DNA of 64,000 nt. Origin: Sinotaia quadrata (lineage: Eukaryota; Mollusca; Gastropoda; Architaenioglossa; Viviparidae). A program made the position numbers and the translations under genes. The stretch lies in the NCBI GenBank assembly GCA_028829895.1, contig CM054178.1, positions 65,440,335 to 65,504,334 on the forward strand, written 5' to 3'. Of the stretch, positions 1-14,500 are shown one piece after another (the stretch's first letter is position 1; the number at the start of each line of letters is the position of its first letter). The notes beneath the pieces are model-generated. The model saw only the letters and a program-made list of their open reading frames with translations, made no database searches and had not been told where the DNA came from.

Positions 1-546
1 GAACAAAAGACAATAAATGGCTGATAATATTAATTATATATATATATATAACATTGCAAAAACATATAATAAAAATTGATTAACAATAAAGCATATCCAG
101 GCGAGAAGCTGCAGGCTCACAAGAATCTCAGCGTTGCTGCTTTATGTACTTTGCTCGCAGAGATTCATGTGACCTGCAGTGTAATAGAATCAAGGCCAAA
201 TTATACTTAACCCCCTACCCCATACTTAGTCTGATTTGTTATGTTAAGCTTTTCCGAAGTCGTTCCCATTCATTACCGATATTTCTGGTACCAGCCTCGC
301 GATCAGAGCCAACAACAACAACATCAACTACAACATTAACAACAACAGCGCCCAAACCACTAAGCAGAAAAGGGGGGGGTGAACATGCCAGGCGCATATA
401 CACGCTGAGTACAGACTTCTTGTGTTTCTAGCCTGGGCTCTGTAACCCCCCCCCCCCGCTGCTACAACAACAATGGCGACAAATACAATGGCGACTTAGT
501 CAACGGACCTCCGGACCAAAGCCTACCTCCACCGACCAGACACGCC
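1..546. other. AT-rich flank with purine tract, no gene seen
   Basis: A short TA run lies near 41-50. A purine tract at 366-379 (AGAAAA followed by eight G) is directly followed by TG, the arrangement of a polypurine tract next to a 3' LTR. A run of about 13 C sits near 447-459. The 95-codon open frame at 144-431 has no recognisable domain and overlaps the purine tract, so I do not call it a gene. Confidence 0.3.
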
Positions 547-1300
547 AAAATGCAGCACAGCGATCATCACCAACGACACGCACCGACACACACACTACAT
601 CCACTCGACACACAACCAACCCCCGCCCTCTCCAGAAACAAGTAAGGAGAGGAAGTTTTCTCCAGAGGACCTCAAAGCTGAGAATATCTCTGATAAAAAG
701 CTTAATGCATCCTCTGGAGAGAGTTAGCGAAAAAAAATATAAACGGACACATCACCACTCACACTCTCGACCAGCGGACTACCGGGAAGAGAAAATGTCA
801 AGGCGCCACACACGATCTACAGCTAAGCCCTTTTCAGGGCAGGCAGAGAGAAGAACGCTGACCACTCCAAAAATCGCCTCATCAGGAAAAAATAGCAGAA
901 GACGATGACTACTTTGACCCCTATTATGAGCCTCCAACCACCACACCAACAGAGGAAGACAACGATCCCCATGATTATTATCCTAAACAAGTGAGGAGAG
1001 GAAGTTTTCTCCAGATGACCTCCAAAGCTGAGAATATCTCTGATAAAAGGCTTCCTGCATCCTCTGCAGAGAGACAGCGGGAAAAAATTAAATCATTACA
1101 TGCAGCACAGCGATCATCACCAACGACACACACATTACATCTACTCGACACACAACCACCACCACCCTCTCCAGAAACAAATGAGGAAAGGAAGTTTTCT
1201 CCAGAGGACCTCCAAAGCTGAGAATCTCTCTGATAAAAGGCTTACTGCATCCTCTGGAGAGAGTCAGCGGGAAAAAAATGTAAACGGACATTCAAGAGGG
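547..1300 (+). repeat. Imperfect tandem repeat, about three units
   Basis: Three diverged copies share the core around TCCAGAAACAA...GGAAGTTTTCTCCAGA...GCTGAGAATATCTCTGATAAAA. They lie at about 550-748, 985-1090 (5'-truncated) and 1100-1290. The first and third also carry a shared leader (GCAGCACAGCGATCATCACC). Short open frames read across single units but do not continue from unit to unit, so this is probably decayed internal sequence of the retroelement whose LTR-like part follows. Confidence 0.6.
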
Positions 1301-1399
1301 AACTGTGCCTAAGATATTTCATCAGAGGCCTTCATATCATTCCGTGAATCAATCGAGAGAAACCCGTTGCATTAAGAACAAGGTAAAGACACATCGAAT

Positions 1400-2773
1400 T
1401 CTTAAGATATTGTACTCTTATTTTATTAAGAATGTTGTTGTGTGCATTTGGCATATCTATCGTGTTTGAATTGTATTATTGCTATTTTCTTCCTGACGTG
1501 TGGCCAGAGAATAGAGTGGCTAGATTAATATGTTTTTGTGACTTTAAATAATTGCTGGACTGTGGAACGTTAATTTATCTTTATTGATAAAGATTATAGA
1601 ATGTAAGTTTATCTTTATAAAGATTATGGAACGCTAATTTATCTCCTTGGAAAGCTAACTAACTGAATTGCGATTGTGAAACGCTGTGCGCGTTGAAATA
1701 TTTTTGCATATAATAATTTAACCCACTTGCATGTGAAATACGTTGTTGTAATTGTAACATGCATGGGCATGATTTGAATTGTATCATTTATTTCTCATAT
1801 TTTACTTTTTATTGTGAAATACAATTACCTCCATATGTAATGATTTAATCCACTTGCGTGTAATATGTTGCATTATAAATGTAACACACATGTGCGTGAT
1901 TTTGAACTATATCTTTTATTTCTCATATTTTATCTCTCAATGTAAAATACGATTAAAGGGTCGATTTGTGAGTAGGCTACCCTATTTGTCTATGCCACAT
2001 GTATGGATCAGCGAATAAATAGAATTGTCGCTCATGGAATGAAATTATATTTTCAGAGTGAGTTTTCAGTTCACGTCCATATGATTACGTTCATGAGTTT
2101 GGTTTTGAAGTTCAAACCTGATACTTCATGAGGATTCTACGTGGATCCTGTGTGTGTTCGACGTGCTGAAACTTACTGAACACTGGGCCTTACAATAAAG
2201 GTTGGGGAGCCAAATCAACGCTATACAAGCGACGGGTTGTGTGAGCTGCCAGAATCTCCGGTATCCAATGATATACCGTTGGGGAGTGGGCGCTGCCATA
2301 ACTGATGGAATTTAAGTGATTAATCTGTGGACACTGAAATCTAGTCCATAACTTGCGAATCGTACAAACTCTAAAGACAATAGGTAGTCCTATGACCTTT
2401 GTATTGGGAATTTGATGTATGTAATTACCTTTTGTTAATTGTTAATTTTATTAAATATTTTTATTGTCATCTGATTACAGTAGTTGGCTAATTATTGCGA
2501 GGAAGACCAATAAGGACTGGGTTGGGGGCTGAGTTATGTGATGGATGTTGAATGCATAATTAGTTGTAATTAGATAACGTACGCAATTCGTGCTTTATTA
2601 CACAGATTTGCCTGTCACTAAATTTGATATCTAAACTACGGAAGTTAATTTAGGAGACTGAAGGGTAAATCTGGGCAACCAGTCTGTCGTCAGCATAGGT
2701 GAATGTTGAAATCTAATAATCTTTAAATCCTCACGCTGAGACAGGGTCTCTAAACAAATGCTGGAACGTAACA
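1400..2773. mobile_element. Divergent LTR-family copy, right part
   Basis: Blocks in the same order match the two long repeats at 4325-5938 and 8054-9683: the GTGAA(A/G)CGCT block near 1677, the TTGTTAATTTTATTAAAT block near 2439, AACGTACGCAATT near 2577, GCAACCAGTCTGT near 2678, the (C/A)AGGGTCT block, and the terminal TGGAACGTAACA ending at 2773. Divergence is much higher than between the other two copies, so this is an older copy or a related subfamily. I cannot place its left end. Confidence 0.5.
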
Positions 2774-3498
2774 TGCAGCAAAGGTGATACTGACGCATAC
2801 CTGGTTAAGTAATGCATGCATGAACTCTGACATCTAAGGATTCTTCGCAAGCACTCAAGTGACATGACGTAGATGTGAAATCAGTGCTACAAACACACGT
2901 GTATCAATTAAGTAGGTGCACGAGGTAAAATTAGATTAGATCTAATTGCCTATTAGACACCTTTATTTTTAAAACGAGCTTTATAGAATTTCACAATTAC
3001 ATACAGCAATGAAAGCACCCAATACCTTGCTGGTACTCTGCTCCGACGAGGAGAAGTTAAGACTATTTGTCAAGACATAACGTTGTGGAAACTGAATAAC
3101 TAACTCTGTGAGAGTTACCAGAAATTGTTAGCACAATGAACTTCCCACATCTACTTCTGACTATATGGTAAATCTTGTCCAGTAATGCATTCAATTAAAA
3201 CACTATAAAGAGTATGAAAACAAATCCAATTTCTTCAATTACTATACAAGAGAGAACCCCTCCCATCCATTCATTAAATAGCAATTATCAGTTATAAATT
3301 AACTTTGCAAGTACACAATCAATCAGACGCAATGAGAAATTAAGTAAAATTATAGCGAATTGAAGAAAAAATGTTTATCATTTCATAACTGCATATATAT
3401 ATATATATGAGAAATGAATACTCTTTCTGTAAATTATCTTTCCAGTCAGTGAGTAAACAGATTTCCTTCGGGGATATAATTCCGGAATTTGTCTGCAT
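2774..3498. other. 3' flank of the phospholipase gene, nothing recognised
   Basis: This AT-rich sequence lies downstream of the minus-strand stop codon at 3499-3501. I looked for a canonical AATAAA on the minus strand within about 250 bases of the stop and did not find one, so the 3' UTR end is undefined. A short TA microsatellite is at about 3393-3408. Confidence 0.4.
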
Positions 3499-3605
3499 TC
3501 AATCCTTGAATAGGCACACGCAAGCATTTCGTTGAGCATCTCGGTATGACTTGCATCCCAGGTAGTTCGGGATTTCGTAAATGAAGTCAGCCACAGAGTA
3601 GCACC
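3499..3605 (-). CDS. PLA2G12: Phospholipase A2 exon 4 (terminal)
   Basis: The acceptor is TATTTGAAG before the first coding base at 3605, and the frame enters in phase 1 as required by exon 3. It encodes 34 residues containing the family tail pattern C-x16-C-x10-C-x-C (segments LGCKSYRDAQ and ACVC) and ends in TGA at 3499-3501. An overlapping 77-codon frame in another phase (3378-3611) is a shadow of this exon. Confidence 0.87.
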
Positions 3606-6600
3606 CTTCAAATATTACGAGAAAGTTAATAAAATGAGAGACACTAGACATATTGTGTTATCAAACACAAACATACATATACACATGCGCGCGCACACAG
3701 ACATTCTCTCTCTCACTCACTAACAAACAGAAACTAAGTATTACGGTAGTGAAGTGCTAGAATGTACTCACGATTAACATTTTTATACCAAATATGAGGC
3801 TCTAGATCAAAAGGAGGTTGTACAAGGCATGTTTCAGAACATGCATTTGTGAATTTTCGTGCAAAATGTGTCACTGCAAGAAAGGAACGAGGCAGGTGAA
3901 CATATTAGGGGTACAGTATTATAAAAGTTCCCTAGTATTCAAGAGGTTTTAAATTCTGTATTAAACATCTAGAATAAATATTTAATATGACTGTATCTAC
4001 AATAACATTATACATGGTTAGGGTAAATAAAATACCCAGATTTATGTAAAATTATTTCAGCCTCTTGAAATACCAGACTATGTCTCTTCAAAAGCATGTG
4101 TGACAAGTGCAGGGACATTGTGTAACATATTTCCTAAAGGGTATATTTTGCGATTGCAGAGAGATACCCTGATCAAGGCAGTTAAAGCATAGGTACATTT
4201 CTTAGTTATCGATTATTTTTTTTAAAGTGTGCATTGTAAAAAAAAAATTTGTGCCATCTCAAAGCACCGTCCATTCATTTATACCTTATTAACTAGAAAC
4301 AGTTCGAACATTATAATTAGGCATTGTCACAGTCTGATAAAAATGTCTTGACTGTTTGACCCACTTGTTTATTTTTCAAATATCGAGATTTGAAATTCCT
4401 TTGTTTGGAGCTCTCTCGCGATATTCTCATCGAGAAACTTCCAACAAAGAGGTCAAGACGTTATGTAACTTTAGGCCCATTGTCTAGGTTCTAGAACCAA
4501 CTACATGCCACGCGATCCATCACGTGATATGCTCTATGCTTTTCTATAAATATTGGTACAATACTTCCGCCCATCACTTGGACACAATTAGCTACGCGAA
4601 CAACTACGTCAGCTACTCGAGTTGTGCAGGAACAGACAGAACCGGCGAGGTAGATGAGAATAGACACTTCGACTTCTCATAAGGTATCATTTTTTATTTG
4701 ATTGTATTCTGTATATTTTAGCTATGTATGCACTTGTGTTATATATTATTATGTATTGCTATATAACTTGAGCACGGTTCGTTGAAATGACTGAAAACCT
4801 ATAAGTTATGGAATATAAATTTATTGTAACTCTTTCCATTGTAACTTTAATTTATATTGCTTTTAAATTCACTAGAGCCAGAAATGCCTGCGCTCTATAT
4901 GAATTTCTCATGTAATTCAATTTATTGCGTGTAATTTTAATTGTAAATTGTGAAGCGCTTTGCTGTTTGAATTACCCCTTTGTATGAACATTAATTTAAC
5001 GTTGTAGATATTTTTATGATTCATACGTCATGCACTGTTAAATGAAACATGCGTGAGAAGATTACATTTTCTAAATCTAGATTGTAAACGATGCGTAGTC
5101 GAATTTCTAATTCAAAGCATTTGAACTGAACGTGCTTAAGTAGCGAAAACACTAGCAGACGCTTATGGGACACATTTGTTTCCCCAGGTCGGTTTTTCTT
5201 TCCTTGCTGCATCCTTGAACTTGGACAAATTGTCTTTGTCTTCATCCTGAAGACCTGTACAAGCTGGTTTGAATTCAGAGAGAGAATTCAAGTATTCTAG
5301 AGTCCACCCCATTGTAAAGCACAAGTTCACTAGCGACGAAATTAAAGGATTATTTCCACTGTATGCCACATGCATTTCCGCTAGAGTGACTACTGTGAGA
5401 CAGACCGGTACGGACTGGAATAAAAAGAGGACCAGGCGATACAGAGACTTTAAGCTGAGTATTCCTCAGTCGATACAAAGTTCACAAGATACAATTGGGC
5501 ACCTTTTCTCGATTACTTTAAGCACGTACGTGCGAGAATTAAGAAATAGACTTTCACGCTCGTATTTGATTATTGTTAAATTGTTAAACTTTATTAAATC
5601 TTATTTTTAATTGTTAAACCTCTTCGTAGTTAATTTCTATGCATAATAGACCTAATGATTAATTTCTTGGATTGGATGGGGGCGATATTGAGCTGAATGA
5701 CATAACGAATGCATATTAATTTAGAGGAATTTAACGACTCCAACCCAGCTAACGTACGCAATTTATCAGTTTGTAAATCTGTCGTCTGCACTACAAGATA
5801 CATTTTTAACTTAGTCAAATGATAGGTTGAGCAACCAGTCTGTTTAGGATATGAGAGAAGGAATTAATTTATCTATTATCTTTTAAAGTCCTTAATTATC
5901 CTAGGCAGGGTCTATAAATAAATACTGGAAACGTAACAGGCATTGACTCGCCAAATCCCAATTCATGCTATAATCTTCACTTGAAAACAAAGTCCTTACT
6001 TTATGCACACAAAAATACACTTTTAGACTCGCAAACTGCATTCAAATATATTTTTTTTAAATTACTTGTCAAAGAATCAAATTTAACTGAAATTGCCCTT
6101 TCATAAGAATGAATATCGAATGCTTAAACTTTTTAATCGAATTTAAAAGTTCAGCGGTTTTTATTTTTTAAAAATTGGATACACTGAAGAAGAATTATGT
6201 GTATTTGATGTTCGCGTTTTGTGTGTTTGTGTGTCTTGTTTTGAGGGTATATAATATCAGCAAGTGGTATCAGCTCCAACCTAACCCATCTCCTACTCTG
6301 TTCTTGGACTATTTTGTTTACATCCTTTACGTATAATCTCTCAAAGGCATTCTAAGTCGCCATTTTGCATCACTTAAGTTATTTATCGATGACTCTCATC
6401 TTTATAAATATGACAATCTGAAGAATCTAATGCACCCAGGAGTGAGTTTCTGATGTTGTCATGGTTGAAAATTTAACAAGCTCTGGGATATAAGATATTG
6501 ATCATTGCAAAGCGTTTATCAGCTTTATAATACAATTATCAATCAACATCAGAGCATTCCCATTCAAAATTCGACAATCATCGTGAAATCTAGGAGTCAA

Positions 6601-9600
6601 ACTCACTCATGACATCAGCATGTCATCCTGACTGTGCCCATTTGTCATATCAGTATGACATGAATCTATGCAGAGCAACCAACAGCAAGCTGAGACTCGA
6701 GGTTAAGTGCTGCACACATCCTTCTCTATGGATGCCACAATGTTCGCATGTGTTCATTGGTGTTGTAATGATTTGATTACCGCAACTCTTTTCTAACTGG
6801 TTTAGCACACTACCTGCTGTAGAAACTTTGCAAAGTTCTAAACTCAGCTGCTTGGTACACTCTCAGTCCAAGAATCCTTAGAACACGGTTCTCTTTTCTT
6901 AAATTGTGTCACAAATTTCTGGCAATGTCTTTTATCCTACTTATTTATTAATTTATTTTGCACGCACGTATGCTGCATGCATGTGTGTGTAGTTTTCGCC
7001 CTGTTCATTCTCCTAGAGCAAAGAAGATTATCATGTATTTTATATAAAGGTCATGTGCATCACATTAAATATCACGATTTGTTATTTTAATGTATTAGTA
7101 ATAATTCTTTGAAATGTGTAAGAATTTAGTGTTAGAGTAAATAGGGCACTTTAAACTTAGCGCACTAAAGGTTAAGTTATTAGGTAGGGTAAAACATTGT
7201 GAACTGCACGTGCGAAGACAAATCTGAATAGGTCATAACAACGAAGTTTAATGTTCAGTTGTTATACAATTTTTTTATCCAAGCTGACAGCACTGTAACT
7301 TTAACTGCAAGAGTCCATCAGATTGAAAATTAAATGTATAAAATTTTGTTTTTGTTTTTGAGGGAGGAAGAGACCAAAGAAATTTTCAGTGGCGTTACAT
7401 GGGCCACAGGCCAGCATAATCTTTTCTTTTAATTTCTTTTTACCTCATATTGGATACCCATCTCTAGTTGTGTTGAAAATCAACTGGGTATTTCAAGAAG
7501 AAAATGTGTTTTTATCTGAATCAAAGAGGGCCAAAGGCTGGAAGAGGACAACGACATGACAGGCCACTAGAATATTTTCAGTGGCACTATGTGACCCACA
7601 GGGCTTGTGTGACGTCACTTTCTTCTTTCTTTATGATACCATGTTAAATACCCATGTATAGTTGTGTTGGAAAAAAATTGGGATATGTTAATGCTTTGAA
7701 GTGAACTAAAGGAATGTCCCACTACCTTGGCAAAATCATTAATCATATATTGAGTCATTGCTGTGATAGTCACAACAGATTTAGTCAGACATTCGACATG
7801 GACTGCCAAGAGCCTCCACTTCAGTAGCTACTCCAAGGCAGACCAACTACATTTACGTGGATTTTCATTAGAGTGTAATACAGGGCTTGATGGTACTTTA
7901 TTGATGGCAGAGTGTAACATCAACCTGTCCCTGATGCGAGCGGGTAGTTTAGGAAGTCACCCGATCCTGACAGTCTAGTCATCAATTTGTTTTGGGGATC
8001 ACACCAAGAGATGATTTACTGACACTAGGGTGTCACAAGAGATGGAGGTCCATTGTCACAGTCTGATAAAAATGTCATGACTTTCTGACCCACTTGTTGT
8101 TTACTTCAAATATTGAGATTTGAAAACCCTTTGTTTAAGTTCTCTCCTATCGAGAAGCTTCCAGCAAAGAGGTCAAGACGTTATGTAACTTTAGGCCCAT
8201 TGTCTAGGTTCTAGAACCAACTACATGCCATGCGATCCGTCACGTGATATGCTTTATGCTTTCTTATAAATATTGGTAAAACGCATCCGTCCGACACTGC
8301 GAGATACAATTAGCTATGCGACACCACGCCAGCTACTCGAGTCATATAGGAACGGACAGGCCGATGTGTAGATGAGATAGACACTTCGACTTCTCATAAG
8401 GTATCACTTTTATTTGATTGTATTCTGTATATTTTAAACTATGTATGTATTTGTGCCATGTATTATTATGTATTGCTATATACTTGAGCACGGTTCGTTG
8501 AAATGACTGAAAACCTATAAGTTATGGAATATAAATTCATTGTAACTCTTTTCCATTGTAACTTTAATTTATATTGATTTTAAATTCACTAGAGCCAGAA
8601 TACCTGCGCTCGATATGAATTTCTCATGTAATTCAATTTATTGTGTGTAATTTTAATTGTAAATTGTGAAGCGCTTTGCTGATTTGAATTATCCCTTTGT
8701 ATGAACATTAATTTAACGTTGTAGATATTTTTATGATTCATACGTCATGCACTGTTAAATGAAACATGCGTGAGAAGATTATATTTTTCTAAATCTAAAT
8801 TGTAAACAATGCCTAGTCGAATTTCTAATTCGAAGCATTTGAACTGATCGTGCTTAAGTAGCGAATATGCTAGCAGACGATTATGGGACACATTTGTTCT
8901 CATAGGTTGGTTTCTCTGCCTTCCTCCTTGAACTTGGACAAGTTATCTTTGTCTTCGTCCTTGAAGACCTGTACAAGCCGGTTTGAATTCTGCTGAGAGA
9001 ATTCAATTATTCTAGAGTCCACACCATTGTAAAGCAGCGTCAACGAGTAGGCGTATGCTGGTCCAATCTCAAGTTCACTAGCAACGGAATTAAAGGACAA
9101 TTTCCACTGTATGCCACGTGCATTTCCGCTGATGTGACTACTGTGAGACAGACCGGTACGGACTGGAATAAAGGAGACCAGGCGATACAGAGACTTAAAG
9201 CTGAGTACCCCCTCAGTTGATACAAAGTTCATAAAGACACAATTGGGCACTTTTTCTCAAGTACTCTAAGCACATACGTGCGAGAATTAAGAAATAGACT
9301 TTCGCGCTCGTATTTGATTATTGTTAAATTGTTAAACTTTATTAAATCTTATTTTTAATTGTTAAACCTCTTCGTAGTTAATTTTTATGCATAATAGACC
9401 TAATGATTTATTCTTGGATTGGATGGGTTCGGTTGAGCTGAATGACATAACGAATGCATATTAATTTAGAGGAATTTAACGACTCCAACCCAGCTAACGT
9501 ACGCAATTTATCAGTTTGTAAATCTGTCGTCTGCACTACACGACACATTTTTAAATTAGTCAAATGATAAGTTGAGCAACCAGTCTGTATAGGATATGAG

Positions 9601-11482
9601 AGAAGGAATTAAATTATCTATTATCTTTTAAAGTCCTTAATTATCCTAGGCAGGGTCTATAAATAAATACTGGAAACGTAACACAAGCACCTCCAGTGAA
9701 AGATTTTTCTGCATGTGTGTTTTACAGCAGCGCGCCGACAGTACGCATAACTGATCTATTTTTTTTCATTTCATTTTCCTGTGCTGGTGAGCATGAAATT
9801 GAATCAGCCAACTGCGAGTCAATGCTATATTCAAGTACACTAAACTTTTATTTTTGAAGGGTGCCTAAAATATCGTAAGTGATTCAAAGTCAGGTTAATG
9901 AATAAAATCCGAAAAAATATCAGTACACATAAATTAGCTAAGAGCGAAAAGGATTATATTAGAGTTTAAAATAAAATTTAAATCTTTTTGATATATATAT
10001 AATTATTATTAATTTGTAGATGGGCCAAATAGCTCCTGGATTCTATCTCGACATTCTAAATAACTTTGAGCTTGGTTAAGATATAACTCTTGTCTTATTA
10101 ATTCTTTTTTACTAGCTGTAATTTTCAAGATTATATAATTTGATAATTTATTATTTTCTCATTCTTAATTTCATCATCCATTAATTTATAAATTAATATT
10201 ATTCCCAAAATGTATGATTTATGACTGAATGGCTGTGAGACGTGTAATTTACTCTTTCTTTTTTTATTTTATCACATGAGAGAGAATAAAAAGAACAATA
10301 AATTTAAATCATAACTCTCAATAAAAGTAAATTGCCTACAATTGTTTTAAAAGGGTAAATGTGGTATTTATGTTGTATTGTCCAGTATTGTTTACATTTT
10401 TCATTCCATTTGTAATCTCTCATACACACGTCAACACATGCGTCCCTGCATTCATTAATAAAAAGAACCAACCAAATATCCATGGTAAATGTATGTAGGA
10501 CACCGAGACTAACAACTAATAGATACGTAAATAGTGTTGACGAAACACCAAAGGATCGAATAAAGTTGTGACTGTGGTGATGTTGACGTGACTTTAGGGA
10601 GGAGTTACAACGACGTCCCCATTTCACATTCTTTGTTCTTTTCTTCTTCTACCCGTACCTCCTTTTCCTTTGGGTGATACATTGGTTGCCCGATTACTAC
10701 AGATTTTGGTAAATTTTCGCTTTCTTCCACTATGTTGCACTGACTGATTCCAGTCCTAAGTAACTAGCCAATGTCATCCAACCCAACATTTGAGCTCTTC
10801 CGGCACTCGTATCCTTAGCGTCTAAAATGTGACAGGGTGCATCTTTGTCATTTCTCTATCTTAAATTAATTCCTTTAGTTTTCATTGTTCTTTAACAAAC
10901 AAGTCAATATTGCACCTCTTTGCTCAAATGTTGTTGGACAATCAGTTTCTTTTTACACATGAAACATCCAATCAGAAATAACTCGCAAACTATAAGTAAT
11001 TCTTTTAATGGATATGAGTATTTATAACTTACATTTCTGTTGTTCTTTTATTCAACATCCATTTATTTTCTCTTGATAGGAAGTTATTACGCGGTGCTGT
11101 ATTTGTGTGGTGCTTATGCAGGCTCTATGTGTGTACGTGTAGGTGTGTGGTTAAAAATAGGAACCTTGTTGTAACCACTACAAATCCACTTAATTCCAGG
11201 TTTCAACTACCTATTATGGATTGTATATATCCGTCGAATCTTATGGTGTCACATGCTATGTTAAACGGAAGCGTCACATTGTTCCTCCAACCAGAAAATC
11301 CTCTGAAGATTACAAAAAGCACAATACATTTGAACTGAAAGATGTTCTGTACAATAACTGTCACTGACTCCTCAGTTTGTGAACCCAAATCAATTTCGTA
11401 TCTGATACAATTTTAGATTAACAATAGACAAACAATAGACAAAAGATTTTAGATCTGAAATACTGGCTATGATAGAAAACTA

Positions 11483-11524
<42 letters not shown>

Positions 11525-14500
11525 CACAGTGTTTTCCTGGTTATTTAGTTAACGTTTTAGGCCTTTGTTAAGGTGTCCCCTTAAAACAATATACTCCACT
11601 CTGCCTTATTCCAAACGTATATGAAACTTTATTGTATTTCCAGGTAAAGCAAGTTTACACGTGAGTGTAATGGAAACTAACGTCACACTACATTATCACA
11701 CTATCCGATCTGTAATGTAGCCAGAAGACAAATGTACTTTGGGATGCATGATTTATTCTTTAAACAGCTAATATCAAAGATATACGTTTTGCTCGTTTTC
11801 GTAATGTTTCAAGTTAGTCACAGCAAAAATAACTAGGCTAACAAAATGAAGTATTTTCTCATCACTAGTCGACTGAGATTTCTTAAGTATGACGCACATG
11901 GCGAGTCTTTTTTTGTCCGACTACAACTATCGACTGCACTCTGAACTTAAATGAAATCAATTTTCATTGAAAAAGAGGCATGATTTGAGTTTAAACTTTA
12001 AAGCATAGGTTCCCAAGTATCATAAATATGCAGGCCATTGAGGATGAAGCTTAAGGCTAATTGTCCTTCCCAACAGCTTTATACTTACAAGAATAACTTC
12101 CATAGTATTCTGTACAGATGCGCTTCAGACAGTCCCTAAACTTGTCATCGCAAGTTTTTTTAAGGTAATCGCAGCTATCATAGCACTCGTCATGTTGGTC
12201 ACAGCATTTTACCAAGTCCGGAAAGTAGACTATGTATTCCAGTAGTTTATTCACATAATATATCTGCAAGAAAATTCAAAGTTATAAAACGTATCCAATT
12301 GTAGAGTTTAAGTCTCACATCCTTTTTCATGCATTCAATCAAATATTAATGTGCAAAAATAAAACACTTACACACACTGTGACGTTTTGCTGGGAGATAG
12401 GCAAGATGCCAATTCTCCACCACCCCGGGCCGCCCGTAATCTTAGGCTAATCCCCAAAACACACCTTCTGGCTGCCCACACGTGTTAGAAAGATGAAAGA
12501 TAGATAATGTAGAATAGAAGATTGACAGTTCTAGAAGATAGTTCGAGCCTCCCCCACTGATTCACACAGCCAGGATAGTAAGTAAATACACTGACAGACT
12601 AGAGCATATAACATGTAGGTAAGTCACGCTAACACAGTGGTCTAAGTACCAACAATAAATATATTCAACATGAAATAACACAAGACAGCATGGTTGCATA
12701 TAACAAATAGTTCAACAGTTAGTTCAATAGTTACAATTAGAGTTTATAAATGTTTATATTTCATAAAATCATAAGCATGCAGTGTCGTAAAAAGAATGCT
12801 TGCTTTGAGTCCTATGGCACTGTAGTTGTTATTTAGTTCATTCATATAAGCAAACAATAAATGAGTTTATAAGAGAACACTGAATGTTTCTGAGTGAACT
12901 CTAAAAGTACTTTGAGTTAATTTGATTGTATCTTGACTGAAGCTTTGAGGTTGTTGACTTTATAATTAGGTAACTTTAAGATCTTCTGACGTGTTGTCTT
13001 GGGCGAATGTAATTAGCAGATATGCACATGGTCCCTTGAACTGGTCCTTGTCATGTAGGTCGTTCTGCTTTGTCAAAGTCAATATCCAAGATAAAGTGGT
13101 CCAGTTCTAGCATTGTTTCGCAGCTCAGTGCTCATTGATCATATCAGGTAAGGTCTCAGATAAAGTGTTGATCTGCCAGTAAAAACACACATAGACTAAG
13201 AAATCATCCTCATGTGTTGTCTGACAGAACACTCTTACTGACATGGTCTTCATACATTTTAATCATAAGCAGATATAACAATATAAAATATAGTTAATGT
13301 CAAGAGATAAACATGAATAGAATATTAGATTAGGCAAGTAAAACCACATACCTTCGGCAGTAATATGCACAGAGAATAGTTTCCTGCTGTGTTAATAACC
13401 AGCAATAAGTATTAGTAATGTGATTCTAACTTATTACGGCCGGGAGCCAACATACGTGTTGCCTCAACGCTCTTCTGCATTCGACTAATAATTTACAAGT
13501 ATGTTTCTGGTACATTCGTCTGGAGCAATCAGCTATGTTTCCAGTCCAAGGATAAGGGTCAGCCTTTCTAGAAGATAGGTTTACGTGTAGTCTATTTTTA
13601 AGCGAGGGATGGGTGTGGGCTACATAAGCCATTATGTGACACACGCTAGCATGCAGGTGTTACCAGTACTTTGTTCTGTTAATAACTAAAATCACAGATG
13701 GTTAGGCACATGTACATTAATGCACAAATATCGTACACATAACACATTCACAATAATTGGAAAAGACTGTCACAGTTTTGCAACGCTCTTACTAGGGTTT
13801 GACATAGTTCGAAACCTTATCTCTAACACATTTATAATAACGTGAAATGTTATTATCATTTCAATTTTAGTGTTAGGTCAAAGTGTTCCATAATCAATGT
13901 ACTCATTTCAACTATCCCGAGCTAGGACACAGGTGTGTCAACTGAGAAAATGCTCAGTGACCGGTTCTGGTTTTGAACCCAGAACCACCTGCATAAATGT
14001 CTTGCAAAAGACCTCTTGAATACCTAGCTCTCCTGCCTTATTACTGAGTATTGCAAAGTGATAGGATGGTATTGCAATATTAAAAGTATGAATGGATTTA
14101 CACGCTTTCTTTCTAAATGGCTGCTGTAGAGGACAAGCGATCATGAAAGAGAATAGAATATGTTTATGTTTAGTTCATAACTTTGCTATTCAGACAACAA
14201 CTTTAAATCTGTCAGTGAGAGTATAAAGCTTCAGAATTCAAGTAGAACATTACTAACGAGGGCAAGTACTTTGAGATTCGAACTTACTATTGCACGTATT
14301 GCTCAAGATTCCAAGGATACGGTGACGGTATTGTAAAGGTAGAACATTCTGATTCTAGAGACAGAAATCTACGTGAGGAACTGAAATAGATTCAAGTTCC
14401 ATTCCGCAGCAAGAAACTGTGGCAAGTACTAAAGATTTAGTATTTTGCTATGGTGCAGGCAGTAGAGAATAAAGCAGAAAAACTGGTTCTCGGGTCAACA

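Noticed and set aside
5269..5610. 113-codon plus-strand open frame
   Set aside because: It lies inside the LTR, is broken in the second LTR copy and has no recognisable domain.
4320..9688. One full-length LTR retrotransposon with LTRs at 4325-5938 and 8054-9683
   Set aside because: The interval has no gag/pol motifs or primer-binding site, and the GGCAT duplication brackets the left LTR alone; the right LTR is followed by CAAGC.
10304..10627. Minus-strand frame with a Cys-rich segment, considered as the missing phospholipase C-terminal exon
   Set aside because: The phase does not match exon 3 and the Cys spacing is wrong; the exon at 3499-3605 fits both.
13950..13990. tRNA-like B-box word (GGTTCTGGGTTCAAAACC on the minus strand)
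   Set aside because: No matching A box, anticodon arm or acceptor stem could be folded around it.
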